A stretch of DNA of 64,000 nucleotides from Blattamonas nauphoetae (Eukaryota; Preaxostyla; Oxymonadida). The DNA lies in assembly GCA_033064195.1 (NCBI GenBank), contig JARBJD010000035.1:248001-312000 (forward strand), read 5' to 3'. The notes beneath the pieces were generated by a model that worked only from the letters and a program-made list of their open reading frames with translations, made no database searches and had not been told where the DNA came from. Positions 47,287-58,517 of the stretch are shown here, in pieces (positions within the stretch are counted from its first letter, which is position 1; every line of letters starts with the position of its first letter). The position numbers were made by a program, and so were the translations under genes.

Positions 47287-47970
47287 TCAGGGTTTGTTGT
47301 GGTAAAACTGTGTCGAGCCAGTTGCCGTCGAAGCAGTTGAAGCGCCTTTTCATCTTTGCTTTGAGTGAGGCGAAGAACTGGCGAGGGGGCGTGGGATCCG
47401 ATTCCGATTCGAACTCCCATTGTGAAACTGTACCCTGAAAATCTGGGGGCGGTCGCTTTGATTTTTTCCTTTGAATAGGAACTCTGTTTTTTTTCATCTT
47501 TGTTGAGCGATGCGCCGAAACCCCTGTGTCGGGAGAAAACCTCAAAATACCACCTATTGCCCTATAACAAAAATCATTTCGGCAAGATCTCAACAACCAA
47601 TGTATCGATTTTGATGAACTTTTTCACAAAAACTTTTTTTCGGTGAAACGAACATTTTGAAAAAAATTGGAGAAAAAATTCTGGATATTTGGGAGAATGG
47701 AAAAAAAACCAATATTTTTCTCGACGGAAAATTCTTAGGTAAAAATCATTTTATTTTTTGAGCAGCTTTTGTCGAGATCTTTACGATCACAATGCATTTC
47801 ATTTGATTCAAAACGGATCGCTGGTTGTGGAGAAAAAAGGGTAGAACATTGAGAAAAATCAGTGCCTTTCTGGCTTTCACAGTATTTTGAGGTTTTCTCC
47901 CGACACAGGCATTTCGGCACGGAACCAAATTGTATTTTTCTTAGTTTGACCAATCCATATTATTCAAGCC
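47230..47970. repeat. MITE family copy 4, interrupted
   Basis: The module shares CGGGAGAAAACCTCAAAATA (47529 onward), TTTTTTGAGCAGCTTTTGTC, GGATCGCTGGTTGTGGAGAA and CTTAGTTTGACCAAT with the other copies. About 240 bp at 47290-47520 do not belong to the repeat and encode on the minus strand a basic peptide (MKKNRVPIQRKKSKRPPPDF) then GTVSQWEFESESDPTPPRQF, possibly the N-terminus of an element protein. Confidence 0.5.
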
Positions 47971-48384
47971 CCATGCAACGGATTTTTGACAATGTACGGA
48001 TTAAAAACACTAATAATATCTGGTTACAGTCTGAATAGTTCAAAGTCGAACATAAATAATTCAAAGTCGCATTGAATTGTTCAAAGTCTTCAAATGTGCA
48101 GACTTCTGTATACCGCGATGTGAGGCACTTTCCATTTGTTGTCCTCAAAACATCAAAACAATGATTTTCTTATTAATCGGACCATTTGTGATTCATTCTT
48201 CACAGATCGTACATAGTTGACACAAATACCACATAAATCATGCACTGAATGCAAATTCCAACAACGTTCTCTCCACAAAACGGATCAAGACAGAAGACTC
48301 CTCATTTTTACGAGTTTTCCGGCGGGAAAAAACAATGTATTTTGTAGACCAGTAGAGTCATCAAGTGGTGGATTCCTTTCCTCA

Positions 48385-48483
48385 TCTGGACGCGTTGTGA
48401 GTTGAATTGCTCCACACCTGGACGCGTTGTGAGTCGAGTTGTCTCCTCACCTGGATGCGTTGTGAGTCGAGTTGCTCCTCACC
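48385..48483. repeat. Short tandem repeat, three ~32-bp units
   Basis: CTGGACGCGTTGTGAGTYGA recurs three times, each followed by ATTGCTCC/GTTGCTCCTCAC. No coding sense. The wider stretch 47970-49367 holds no gene that I can support. Confidence 0.7.
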
Positions 48484-49442
48484 TGTTCCTCATCTCCAAT
48501 GGGGAACCCTCAGTGATTGTCCTCACTCTCCGGTAGTGAGTCGAGCTCGCTGACTGTGCCTCAAGCACATGGATGGTCAACATCCGTTGATGACTACTAC
48601 TCCGCTCCAGTCCTAATCGTCCGATAAGACTCCTCGCTCGCCAACTGCTGGTGCCAGCTTTGGAGGAAGCACGGCCGTTGTTGATGTAAAAGGGGAGAAA
48701 GTGAGTAGAGTCGAACAAGATTTCTTCTTTTTCTTATTATCATTCTCACTTTCCACTTGATTTTAGTCCTTTTCAAATCTCAACCTGTTGATGAGCCCTG
48801 GTTCTGTGTCGGATGGAGCTTGCGACATCCTTCACACAAACCAGTGCTCATCAACCTCTTTTTCTGCCACACAGCAGTTGAAAGAGGACATCGGTATGTC
48901 TTTAGCACTGCGGCGTTTCTCAATTGTAACCTTTTGGCGGTTTCCACTTCACTAGTCCTTCTGACTTTTCGGTTTCTCCAGTTTTTCATCCCCGTTGGGG
49001 CTTTTCTGGAGTAATGGGTAGATCCCACTTTTTGCTCATCAACCGCCCCCACTTGGGCAGAACCGGCTCCATGATTTACCTCTCGGGTCGGTTGTTTCTT
49101 TCAACAGATAAAACTTAAAATATAGTATTTGTTGATCGGCCAACCCATGGACGGTGTTTCACGGACCCAGTGTCAAGGCTCAGGGTGCACAATACGTGGA
49201 GTACACGAGTTGTTGCACTCCACCTTCTGTGCATTGTAGAAGACTGAGTAGATAACCTAATCTCGTTAGCAAAAGGAATAGTTTCTGTTGATGGTAGCGT
49301 AATGGGGAGTGTGCAAAACCTGACTTTTCACGAAAACCCTTCACAGATCCATTCAAAAACAATTTGTTAGGCATGGGCAGTGGTCGGTCTGAAAACATCG
49401 AGTCCAGTCCCTAAAAATAAAACAGTCGGCGACTTTTTTGAA

Positions 49443-49516
49443 GTGCCCTTTAGTCGAGCGGTAGCACACCAGCTTTTTGCTCCCCGGACCCAGGATCGAA
49501 TCCCGTCAGGGACACT
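49443..49516 (+). tRNA. tRNA-like sequence inside hAT-2, probably SINE-derived
   Basis: TAGTCGAGCGGTAGCAC resembles box A and GGATCGAATCC box B, with GTGCCCT and AGGGACAC able to pair partly as an acceptor stem. The anticodon arm (CCAGCTTTTTGCTCCCC) does not close properly. No intact tRNA can be claimed. Confidence 0.35.
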
Positions 49517-50824
49517 TTATTATTCTCTTTTTCTCAATTTTGATTCACATCATCACTACAATTAGTTCATCTCATTTTTCACGAAATTATCGTTTCAGAG
49601 GTCGTAGTTCAAGAGTCCCTGAGTCGGTCTGTCCTTCACCAACATCGGACAAAAAATCGGCCTGTCCGACCGACCCCGACTCTTCCTTTTTGTTCTGACT
49701 GCTTTGCTATAGATCCAAATGAAAGAAAACTGGTGTTTAATTTCTATTTCATCCTTACCAAACTCTTTCTCATCATTTATCAGCAAAACATGTCTTGATC
49801 AAGCCCAACTCTGAAGTCGAGAGAATGAAATGAAATACAGACAATTCACAACATCGGTTTGCATCCCTATTGTTTTTCCACTCTTATCACCCTCTGTCTC
49901 CTCATAATCTGCGACTTGAGCCAGAAGTCGATGTGAAATTGGAACTGGTCAAAATGACGGAGATAACGAATAAATTGCTGGAAGATTTCTCCAGAGGAGA
50001 ACATATCCAGTTGGAATGAAGAGCGAAATGAAGATGAAGAGATGAAGATGAAGGAAGATAAAGACTGTGACTTTCTTCTACAAAATCTGTTTGATCTTAT
50101 CCTATTGTTCGTCCATTTCCTTCATTCTACTCTTTACACTCCACTCTTTCCAGGATTCAATTTCTCTCGCTTTCCTCGGTCATCACAGCGTTGATTCTGA
50201 CTTCGCACAAGAATCTGTCATACGTTTTGATGCTGGCGCTGTTCTGTGAAACTTTGGATGAAGAAGTGTGCTTCTTCACGTCATTGCATGTCCGATCCAT
50301 CTTGTCCCATTCATCCTCATCTCTCTTCTTTTTTCACCAATTTTTCTCATCTTCCCTTCTTCATCGAAAAACTTCTCTTTCTTGTAGCACAAAACCAACA
50401 GATCGTTTCTCTCACGTCCTCATTCTGATTCATTTCTCCTTTCAACATGGAATGGTCAAAACACTCAAAAAAACAAACCAATTCAACTCCGATTGAACGA
50501 ATCGGTAGAGAAACAAGTTGAAACCCAAATTACATAAGTAGTCAATGTCTGACATGCAAGATAGTGCTCTATTGACACCAACGATGAGCAGACATCAAGG
50601 ATCTTTCCAGAACAAGAACTCTGATGCTGTTCTCTGAATATTTGGAACTCTATGTATGTATCTTCACCTCATTGTTTCATCTATCCTTCTTCAATTGTTC
50701 TTCCTCGTTTCATTTCTTTAATTCTTCTTCATTTCACATCCTCAGCTCCCTCAACATCTTTGGTGAACTTCTTCTCAACATTCATATAGTTGCCCTTCTC
50801 TCTCACTCCAGTGCAGTTTAAAAC

Positions 50825-50905
50825 GATCATCACTCGTATGTCTTCCTTTTTAACCAACTTTTTCTCCTCACAGGAGCGAATGGTCAGAAGGATCAAATGA
50901 TCCAC
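50825..50905 (+). repeat. Single copy of the intron-like unit within hAT-2
   Basis: CATCACTCGTATGTCTTCC, then TTTTTAACCAACTTTTTCTC, then CTCACAG and GGTCAGAAGGATCAAATGAT parallels the hAT-1 tandem units (ATCGTATGTCTTCCTCTC, TTTAACC, TTTAG, GAGAAGGATCAAACC). It has a complete donor, branch-like and acceptor-like order. Confidence 0.5.
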
Positions 50906-52222
50906 GATGGATATCACAAAGGACATGATACAACCTGACCAAATGAACATATACAGCACGGAGATTCAAAAATAAAGGAAACCCATCAACGAAGGGATGA
51001 ATGCTGAAGAAGAGAAACAGAATACAGACAACGGATAAAGTGTCGACAAAAATGGCCACTAGAAGAGAACTGAAACGAAAAACTGAGAGGAAAAGGGAGA
51101 CAGAGCATGAGTACGAGTGATCAGATCGTACATTGCGAGAATATTGGGACAATCTATGGCAAGATTCAGCCGATCTCCAAAGGATCACCATAGAAAAGAA
51201 AGAAGGGGAAGAAAAGAAGGGAAACCGAAAAAGGATAAGTGGAAGAACTAAATCGTTCGTTTCATCGATCAGACGAATTGGAAGCACTTATCGAGCTAAT
51301 CAGACAGGAGACATGAGAAGATCTCAAAGTTCAGAGCATCACAAGCAATCGCAAGATGACACGATGAGGAAGACACATCTTGAAACAGAAGAGCGAAGAC
51401 AACACATAAATTGGAGGAAACTACCAAAAGGAGAGGACATACTGACAAAGGACGATCTTCACCATGTGACGCAGGAAAAGTGGTCTCATCAGGAAACAAC
51501 CGAAGATCTGAGGGAAGAAGGTGAGACTGTCATGTGGAAGTGACGAACGATGGAGAAAGAAAGCAGGAAGAGAGATCATTGAAAGAAGGCAATGAACTGT
51601 AGAACACAAGAAAAAGAGGGAAATGGATGGACAGAAGAATGGATCAACCAAGACAGAGGAAGGAGCAGGTTCATTCAGAAGCAAAGAAAAGCAAAGTGGA
51701 CGAAGAAGTTTGAATTACAGCAAATGTGTGGTGAACAGAAAACGAACGATCATCAAGCGGAACTGAAAAGGAAAAGGGAAGGAGACAAAAGAGAAGCAGT
51801 GAGAAAAAGGTGGGAAAGGGAGAATGACATAGGATGATTGAAGAAGCCAATAGAAAAGAAGAGAGAAAGTGACCGCGCTGACAAGTGTTGTTCGAACAAA
51901 TTAATCTTGTTGTCCCTTTTCTTTGACGCTTTCATCTCTCACTTCACTCCTTCTCATAAAAGTCCGTGATATTGAAGCTAGTTCTCTTCATCGAAATGAT
52001 CTTCCCATTTTCCACGCAGAATTATCAAAACTGCATGTCTCTCGGATTAAAATAGAACTTATTCCACTCAATTAACATGAAGATCCAGGAAACAGTCCCT
52101 AGAGAATGACCATGAAGGATTCTCAAGAAAACACCATCCTATTTTCGTGAAAAAGGGTTGATCATCAGAAAAAACCAGTCGGTCGGTCGACGAGCAGTCG
52201 GACCGACCGCTGCCCATCCCTA

Positions 52223-52606
52223 CAATTTGTATCATAATTATGACATTTTAGTCGGTTTTTGAAACAATTCTCCACACTGATTTGATCTGACCCACAATGT
52301 CGTGGTAGGACGGATTGAAGATCACCACGATGGAGCGAAACGACATCTGATTACTTCATCCTTTCTATAAAATACAGTTTTTTAGAAAAATACTTGAAAA
52401 CACCGATAACCCACTGTGGGTAGATGTTGTACCCAAACATGCAAAAATGGTTCGTTTCAACAACAATTGGACCCGAGGCAGGAACATAACACCCGGCTGC
52501 CCATGTTCTCACGATTGTAAACTGTGTCTCATCGATTGGGTTTCATTCATCTGAAGATGTTACGAAGTTCGGGTGAGAAGGACAACATGATGAGGACTCG
52601 TCTGTG
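52223..52606. other. Gene-free stretch
   Basis: After the hAT-2 target duplication I see no reading frame, RNA signature or repeat that can be supported. Confidence 0.5.
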
Positions 52607-53361
52607 CTAATGAAGATTGGTTAAGGTCCGAGTTCGTTTCGGAATTCGGTTTTGGGCTTCAAGCTGCGCCTCCTTTTCCTCTCTTCGTCTCTCCTCCATC
52701 TCTTCTTTCTCTCTTTGTCTGTCTTGTTTCGTTCGATGCTCGACAGCAATGGACGGTGGTTTTTGCGATATTCCAATCGTTTTTAGGAGAAGTCGGGTGA
52801 GAAAATGGAGGCGGAAAGGACGAGGGCGGGGACTACCAAACAGATATTCTTGGACGATCTCCTCGCCCAGAAAGAAGACAATGGATGTTATGAAGAAACT
52901 ACAAATGAGTCCGGGCGATCTTGTGATGTAGAAATGGAGAAGAAGGATAGGGAGTTCGAGTATTGAATAACTTGACAATCTTTGAGCCTGATGAGTGTCG
53001 TATTCTCGTTTTGTCACGAGCTGGGCAGAGCTTGTGTCGAAGGCAGTTATTTTAAAGAACTTCAGAAATCTTTGAGGAGGGAAAAAGAGAGAATATGTTC
53101 GTCACGAAGAAAATGTGGAAACTTTACGATGACGTCGGGAAAATTGAATTCAACAGTCGAAATATTCTGGGTTTCATCGTCTTTCATTCCAGCCATTTGT
53201 TGAATTGTTTTGTAGAGAAGGTAAATGGTGAGACGAAGGAAGATGAAGGAGAACAGAAACGCTGGAAGCCGATTTCCCTTTTCTAGGTGCAAGTATGGTG
53301 AAATAAAGGTCTCCATCACGGGAGAGAGAACGATAGATAGTAGAAATGATGAAATTCCCAT
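52607..53361 (-). CDS. Multi-pass membrane protein, unrecognised
   Basis: Two minus-strand exons: 53361 down to about 53135 with hydrophobic segments MGISSFLLSIVLSPVMETFI and LPAFLFSFIFLRLTIYLLYK, then STVEFNFPDVI. An intron with donor GTAAAG and acceptor TTTCTGAAG joins, in phase, to FFKITAFDTSSAQLVTKREY and two more hydrophobic helices (SYSILELPILLLHFYI, LICSFFITSIVFFLGEE). The protein ends in a charged cytosolic tail with a short coiled coil (RQREKEEMEERRREEKEAQL). At least four helices. The start at 53361 is provisional; an upstream ATG near 53425 would need another splice. No family recognised. Confidence 0.6.
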
Positions 53362-53564
53362 GGATGGGATAGTGACGAGTGAACTGATGGCTGTTTTGGG
53401 CCGATGAACGTGAAGTCTTTCAACATGGTGCCTTGGCCAATTTCATTTGAAAAATCGTATCGATATGAAGATAAAAAAGATTAAGAACAGAATGAAATCA
53501 AAATCACGAGAAAACATGGAGAAACAATGAGACTCGAGAATCAACCACAACAAGATTGTATAGT

Positions 53565-55174
53565 TCAGGATTTCTGCCCTTTATCCCTCTTTCGACGGCT
53601 TTTAGGTTCACTGCCCGTCTCATTCTTTTCTTCTGCTTCAGCATCTTCCAAAATGACACGTGTGTACCATTCGTTCCTTTCGTGCCAAGCTCCTTCAGTT
53701 TCACGGAGTATTTCAGTCGTGTTGTGGACTCGTCTCATAAGTTCTGCGTTTTCCACCTTGAGACGGCTCCATCTACTCCATGCTTGAAGTTTTTCTTTCT
53801 CCTTTTCGTGTTTCACTAACAGCAGGTGGTTGCATTCTTCTTCGAGCAAACTTGTTTCTTTGTCAAGTTCTTGAATCTTGGTGTTCACTCGACCAATTTC
53901 TTGTGAGACAGTTTCTTTCATGGTCAATGCTTGTTCCAGTTCAATTTCTAGAATGCCTTTTTCTTTTCTTTCTTGAGTTCGATGTGCTAATTTGGCCTGC
54001 TCTTGTTGAATCTGTTCAGAAAGGAGCGCAATCTGGGCAGTAAGCTCCTGTTCTTCCTTTTTTACCTTCTCTTTGTCTTGTTTCGCACGAAGCTCCATTT
54101 CTTCCCTCTTCTCCTTCTTTTTCATCTCTTCTTCCACTTTTTCCTTCAATTCCGTAACTTCCCGTTTGATTGATGTGATTTCGTCTTCCGTTCGAGTGAT
54201 TGCCTTTCTGATGGTATTGACTTTTTGCCTTTCTTCATCTTTCCGGGCCTCTTCTTCCATTTGGCGGATTCTCTGTTGCTTCTCCTCTTCTTCTTGCTGT
54301 CTGAGATGTTCTTGTTCTTTCCGTTTTCTCTCTTCCTCCTTCATTTTACGTGATTCTTGATGCTGTTTGTCTCGCTCCCTTCTACCCTGTTCTTCGTCTT
54401 TTAATTTCTGACGTTCAAGGTTAATTCGTGTTTCCTCTTCTCTTCTTTTTCTTTTTTCCTCTTTCCGCTGTCGTTTTTCCTCTTTTCTTCGCTTCTTTTC
54501 TTGTTTTTCAGTGAGTACCATCTCAGCTTCATTCTCTTCGTCTGGAACATCATGTTTGGAATCCATTGAATACATCTGTATTCTTGTCACTGGAGTTGCG
54601 TTCGATTTATCTGGTGATGATTGTGGAGAGTCATTGAGTGAAGTCTGTTGGCGTTGCGAATGAGAAACGAAGGAAGAATTGCCTTGCCACGGGAAGCGTG
54701 GTGGAAATGAGGTGATTGTTGAAGGAAGAGTATTGATTCTTTTGGCTGTTGGCTGGTGAGTGGCTGGATACATTGGTGAGAATGGATTGACTCTCTCGTG
54801 AAAACTACTTTGAAGGCGAACTGATTTCGGTGGAGTATTGAATGAATCACTGTGGTTCATTCCTTTGTGTCGAGGTGAATATTGGAGTTCAGGATTTCGA
54901 ATTGGCGAAGACGCTCGTGGGGAAATGTAACCTGGATAGTTATGAAGTGAACCATGATAATATTCAGGATTAGATTGAGGGATATTGATGGATTGTGGTT
55001 GAAAACGGTCATAGTTGGTTGGAGATGGCTGAATTCCACTGAATGATCGTTGGATGGAATTTGGAGTAGGTGGTAGACGTCCTATAGAAAATGAGGAGAA
55101 AATTTGAGAAACAGACGAGCTGATGGTTGAAGTGTTTGTGGACTATACATTTCAGAACTCAAGTCGCGTCCCAT
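53565..55174 (-). CDS. Coiled-coil protein, 2 exons
   Basis: Start ATG 55174 (MGRDLSSEMYSPQTLQPSA), spliced with acceptor TTCTATAG near 55081 into RLPPTPNSIQRSFSGIQP and an Asn/Pro/Ser-rich N-terminal half. From about residue 210 a long Glu/Lys/Arg coiled coil begins (KQEKKRRKEEKRQRKEEKRK), about 220 residues, with heptad-like ITSIKREVTELKEKVEEEM. It ends with WSRWSRLKVENAELMRRVHN, WHERNEWYTRVILED and a basic tail. About 526 residues. No enzymatic domain; structural or cytoskeletal role likely but unproven. The internal ATG at 54860 is not needed as a start because the frame is open upstream to the acceptor. Confidence 0.8.
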
Positions 55175-55191
55175 AATTCTTAAATACAGAG
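55175..55191. promoter_or_regulatory. 17-bp bidirectional start region
   Basis: Only AATTCTTAAATACAGAG separates the start codons of two divergent genes (55174 minus, 55192 plus). Any core promoter must therefore overlap one or both coding regions, or the 5' leaders must be almost absent. Confidence 0.6.
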
Positions 55192-56382
55192 ATGAGAGTT
55201 ATCCGACCCGTTAATCGAGCAAAAAATCAAGCCCAGAATGCACAGATTGAGAAAGAACGCTTTACACTCCTTTCAGTACGTCAGAAACTGAATACTATCG
55301 TGAATTTTGTGGCGCAACCGAACGCACTCTCCCAAGACCAATCGGATGAAATGTGCGCGCTCCTTGAATGGATCGTTGAAAAATCCCTCAAAGAAAGGAC
55401 GGATGCACATTGGATCCTCTTCAACCTTTTTCCGGCTGATCATGCTGGAACATCTGCACTATTCACAAACCTGACACTTATCCTCCACCAAAGGAATGAG
55501 CCGATTAACCAACGTATCCTCACATTGTTTCGTTCTCTATGCCTCCAATACAACGCGCTTGACTCTGTTTCTGTTCTTGAATCTCACTTTCTTCAAACTC
55601 TGTTCGATATTTTCGTGCCAGAGACCATCAACCTTTCAGACGTCTCACTACATGCTGATTTTATCCTTAGCATTTCCACTTTGCTCCGTTTGTCGACAAA
55701 GAAAAGTCAAGGGAACGTCCTCGACCAACTGGAAAAGAGCCCATTTTGGATTGCATCAAAGCTGATGGATCATGTCATCATTCCTTCGCAACGATATCTT
55801 ATTCATATTTTCACACATCAGAATGAAATTTCTAGTCCAAGAATCACACCAAACATCTCTGCTATCCTAGACAGTCTGATTCTGAATGCACCCTTCCATC
55901 CTCCCATAAACCCCATTCTTGTGACCTGTGGAATTCCTCTTTATTTTGTTAAGAGAATTGAAACAACCACAAGTCATACAATGACTCAACTCATCCTTGT
56001 TGACATGTCGCGGACGTTGGAACATTGGAGCGACCATAAAATGGAACTGCGCAAAGAACCTTTACACACACTGGCTCTCCTGAAAGCAGAAGGAATGGAT
56101 GATCTTTTTGAACTTCGTTACGTCAGAAAACAATACTCACGTAGTGCAGATGACTTCGACGATGTTTCTTACGTTCTAAAGCAAATTCTCAAGAATTTTG
56201 GGACTAACACATCATTAATCCATCCATACGAGAGAGAGGACAATGAAGACGAGGAGATAGATATGGACGACGATCCGGAGAGTGATCGAAGCGAATCCGA
56301 CATGGACGAGGATGAACAGAGATGGGATTGGAGGTTTTCACGATGGGGACCAGGAAATACGACTGGAAAACGGAATGAGTAA
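55192..56382 (+). CDS. Helical (HEAT/ARM-like) protein with acidic tail, unrecognised
   Basis: Single exon, 396 residues from MRVIRPVNRAKNQAQNAQIE. The body is a series of Leu-rich amphipathic helices (EMCALLEWIVEKSLKERTDA, FTNLTLILHQRN, ILTLFRSLCLQYNALDSVSV, LHADFILSISTLLRLS, LILVDMSRTLEHWSDHK), reminiscent of ARM/HEAT solenoids such as importin-alpha-like proteins but without a clear repeat consensus. The C-terminus is strongly acidic (NEDEEIDMDDDPESDRSESD) followed by RWDWRFSRWGPG. The basic N-terminus and acidic tail would suit a nuclear transport or chromatin adaptor, which is inference only. Head-to-head with the coiled-coil gene. Confidence 0.75.
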   Translation: MRVIRPVNRAKNQAQNAQIEKERFTLLSVRQKLNTIVNFVAQPNALSQDQSDEMCALLEWIVEKSLKERTDAHWILFNLFPADHAGTSALFTNLTLILHQRNEPINQRILTLFRSLCLQYNALDSVSVLESHFLQTLFDIFVPETINLSDVSLHADFILSISTLLRLSTKKSQGNVLDQLEKSPFWIASKLMDHVIIPSQRYLIHIFTHQNEISSPRITPNISAILDSLILNAPFHPPINPILVTCGIPLYFVKRIETTTSHTMTQLILVDMSRTLEHWSDHKMELRKEPLHTLALLKAEGMDDLFELRYVRKQYSRSADDFDDVSYVLKQILKNFGTNTSLIHPYEREDNEDEEIDMDDDPESDRSESDMDEDEQRWDWRFSRWGPGNTTGKRNE

Positions 56383-56524
56383 TCGAATCAATGTTTTTTC
56401 TCTCTCGCACACTCGCGTTTCTCTGTGTTTTTGAAATAGAGAGTGTTCAGGCAGTTTGGAATGAAAATGAGAATATAATAACATAGAAATAATGAAAGAA
56501 GATAACCGCGAAGTGATGTATGGG

Positions 56525-58364
56525 TTAGTGCCCATTGAGAAGGCGTCTTGCTCTGTCGGCGAACTTGTCAAGATTCTCAGAGGAGAGTTTGATTGTTATG
56601 CAATCGACAGATTGTTGACTCCCCCACGATGACACACAAAGAGAGTCAGAGGATGGGACGGTGAAGGCGATCGTCTCGTCAGTGCGGATAAGCCGCAGAA
56701 ACTTGAATATTAGAAATCCGAAAAGAAGACAGTTGTACTCTGGACCTTTGTTAGGAATGGCGAATTCAGGGGAGAGAGCCGGTAGACCCGTGTCAGTGGT
56801 GAGTTTTCCGATTGTTTCTCGGCATTGTGCGTCCGGGAGATGGACGGGGGCGTGTTTGAGGGCGAGTGCGAGAAGGAAGGTTGTGGGCTTCATCAAAATT
56901 GGTGATTTAGCTGCAAATTCCCTGATATCAAAAAAGGCACCACCGGTGATGAAGTTAGACGCTTCTTCGGCACAGTCCTTCAGATGGTAGCGAATACTCT
57001 TGTCACCCTTCTTCTCGTTGTCCAAATTCTCCAAAATCCAAGCACAGAGGGCAAGACTATTTGGATAGTATTTTTGTCTTGTTGAGTATCTGATTGTGGA
57101 AATGAGTGCGGAGAAGAGCTGTGTATGGAACTCGAACTTGGATTCTCTGGCTGGGAGGAGATCGATGGATGTGATTGGAAGAGGTTGGAAGATGTGAGGA
57201 GAGACAGCCGCCTGAGGGTTGCCAAGTTCATACAATCGGCGATGAATGGGGATGGATTGATTGATCCAGGAATAGTCGAGTTGGACATCACGGAGATATG
57301 GATCAGCCAAAATATCAACAGCATCCGGTCGTTTCTTCGAGTCTGCTGTGAGGAGTTTCATTGTGAACGCCCACGCTTCATCTGAGAGTGTTGGAAGTCT
57401 CTTCGGCGGATAGCCAAGCATTCTGATGAGTTGGATGGCAGTTTGAGCGGGAAAAGGGAGTTGACCGGTAATCAGTTGATAAAACATGCATCCACACGAC
57501 CAGATATCAGCTTTTCTGTTGAAGGGCTGATGATGAAGGTAAATTTCTGGAGCCATGTAATACGGAGTGCTGGAGGGATGAGAGAGAAAAAAGAAATATA
57601 CCCGCACTCAGTTTGGGCAAGTTCATTGGCCATCAATACACGGGCGAGACCAAAATCGGTGATTTTTGGGATTGGTCCATCACTAGGATTGGCACTGTGA
57701 AGGAGGACATTGTCTGGCTTCAGATCTCTGCGAGGATAATGAGAAAAAGTGAAGACCGATGTATTAAATTTGTGTCGTGAATAATAGCAATTCCCTCAAG
57801 TATTTGTTTGATTAGTCGCTTGGCCTTGCTTTCAGGACACATCACTGTCTGGCTGGTCATGACATTTGTTAGATCCTACAAAATCGGTAAAAACATCTAG
57901 TATGACAAACTCCAGCACTACAGAACTCAAGTTCAATGATATAGAGTTCGTCATCTGGGACATATTGAACACCGTAGAATCTTGTGAGGTAGGGGCATGG
58001 TTCTCTGAAACGGAATGAACAACATGAAATCAGTACTTATGGAGAGCTTTGGCTGCATTATATTCTCCTTCTTTAAAATTATCCTTTGGTATCATTTTCA
58101 CCGCTCGATTGCCATATTTGGTTTTTATCAGATAGACACTGAATGGACAAAATGATCAAAAAATGCACTGAACACACTGTCCAAACTGACCAGCCCCTAT
58201 ATTCGGTAGATGAGAAGAGATTTGATAAAATATGGAGAGAGATACCAAGTGGTTTTAAAACCTACGAAAAACCATTAAAGAAGAACATGACATACCGTAT
58301 AGCCGAGAGATTGGAGAATATTCGTGTCAGCTTTTTCCTGGCGCTTAGTTATACTCGGACTCAT
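56525..58364 (-). CDS. Ser/Thr protein kinase (ULK/NEK-like catalytic domain) with long C-terminal region
   Basis: Spliced N-lobe: MSPSITKRQEKADTNILQSL, GYT + VLKPLG + AGQFGHVY, giving the Gly loop GAGQFGHV, then LIKTKYGNRAVKMI (catalytic Lys). C-lobe: LEFCSAGDLTNVM, IIHDTNLIHRDLKPDNVLLH, ITDFGLARVL, CGTPYYMAPEIY, ADIWSCGCMFYQLITGQLPF, RPDAVDILADPYL. All catalytic residues (K, HRD, DFG, APE) are present, so an active kinase is expected. Exons of 16 nt (58246-58261) and 19 nt (58178-58196) build the Gly loop; introns of 29 nt (57728-57756) and 32 nt (57570-57601) lie in the C-lobe. About 300 residues follow the kinase domain without a recognised fold. Closest in style to ULK/ATG1 or NEK kinases; not assigned further. 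Confidence 0.88.
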
Positions 58365-58517
58365 GCAACCTGGATGGATTGAAACAAGATCATGCCCAAG
58401 TTAAATCTTTTTCGATAGTGTGATCTAGATTCGTTATTCATCGATTAATGGATCTCAAAGTTGCTAGATCACCCCTGTCAAAATAGACCAACGATATATT
58501 AGAAGAAAGGAATAAAT

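Larger units (their letters stand above)
49360..52230. mobile_element. Second hAT-type element with 8-bp target site duplication (hAT-2)
   Basis: Element 49368-52222 (2,855 bp). The ends are TAGGCATGGGCAGTGGTCGG and, complemented, TAGGGATGGGCAGCGGTCGG, with matching subterminal GTCGGACCGAC-type palindromes (52181-52210, 49660-49680). Both flanks carry CAATTTGT (49360-49367, 52223-52230). The 8-bp duplication and TAGG(C/G)ATGGGCA termini are typical of hAT. No transposase found. The interior is strand-asymmetric: pyrimidine-rich to about 50830, purine-rich from about 50870 to 51860. It contains a tRNA-like sequence and one copy of the intron-like unit seen in hAT-1. Confidence 0.87.

Noticed and set aside
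51133-51837. Plus-strand basic/acidic frames within hAT-2
   Set aside because: They follow from the purine-rich composition and show no conserved motif.
58197-58295. Apparent one-base mismatch between kinase exons
   Set aside because: A 16-nt exon (58246-58261) with good borders gives VLKPLG and resolves it, so no one-nucleotide exon is needed here.
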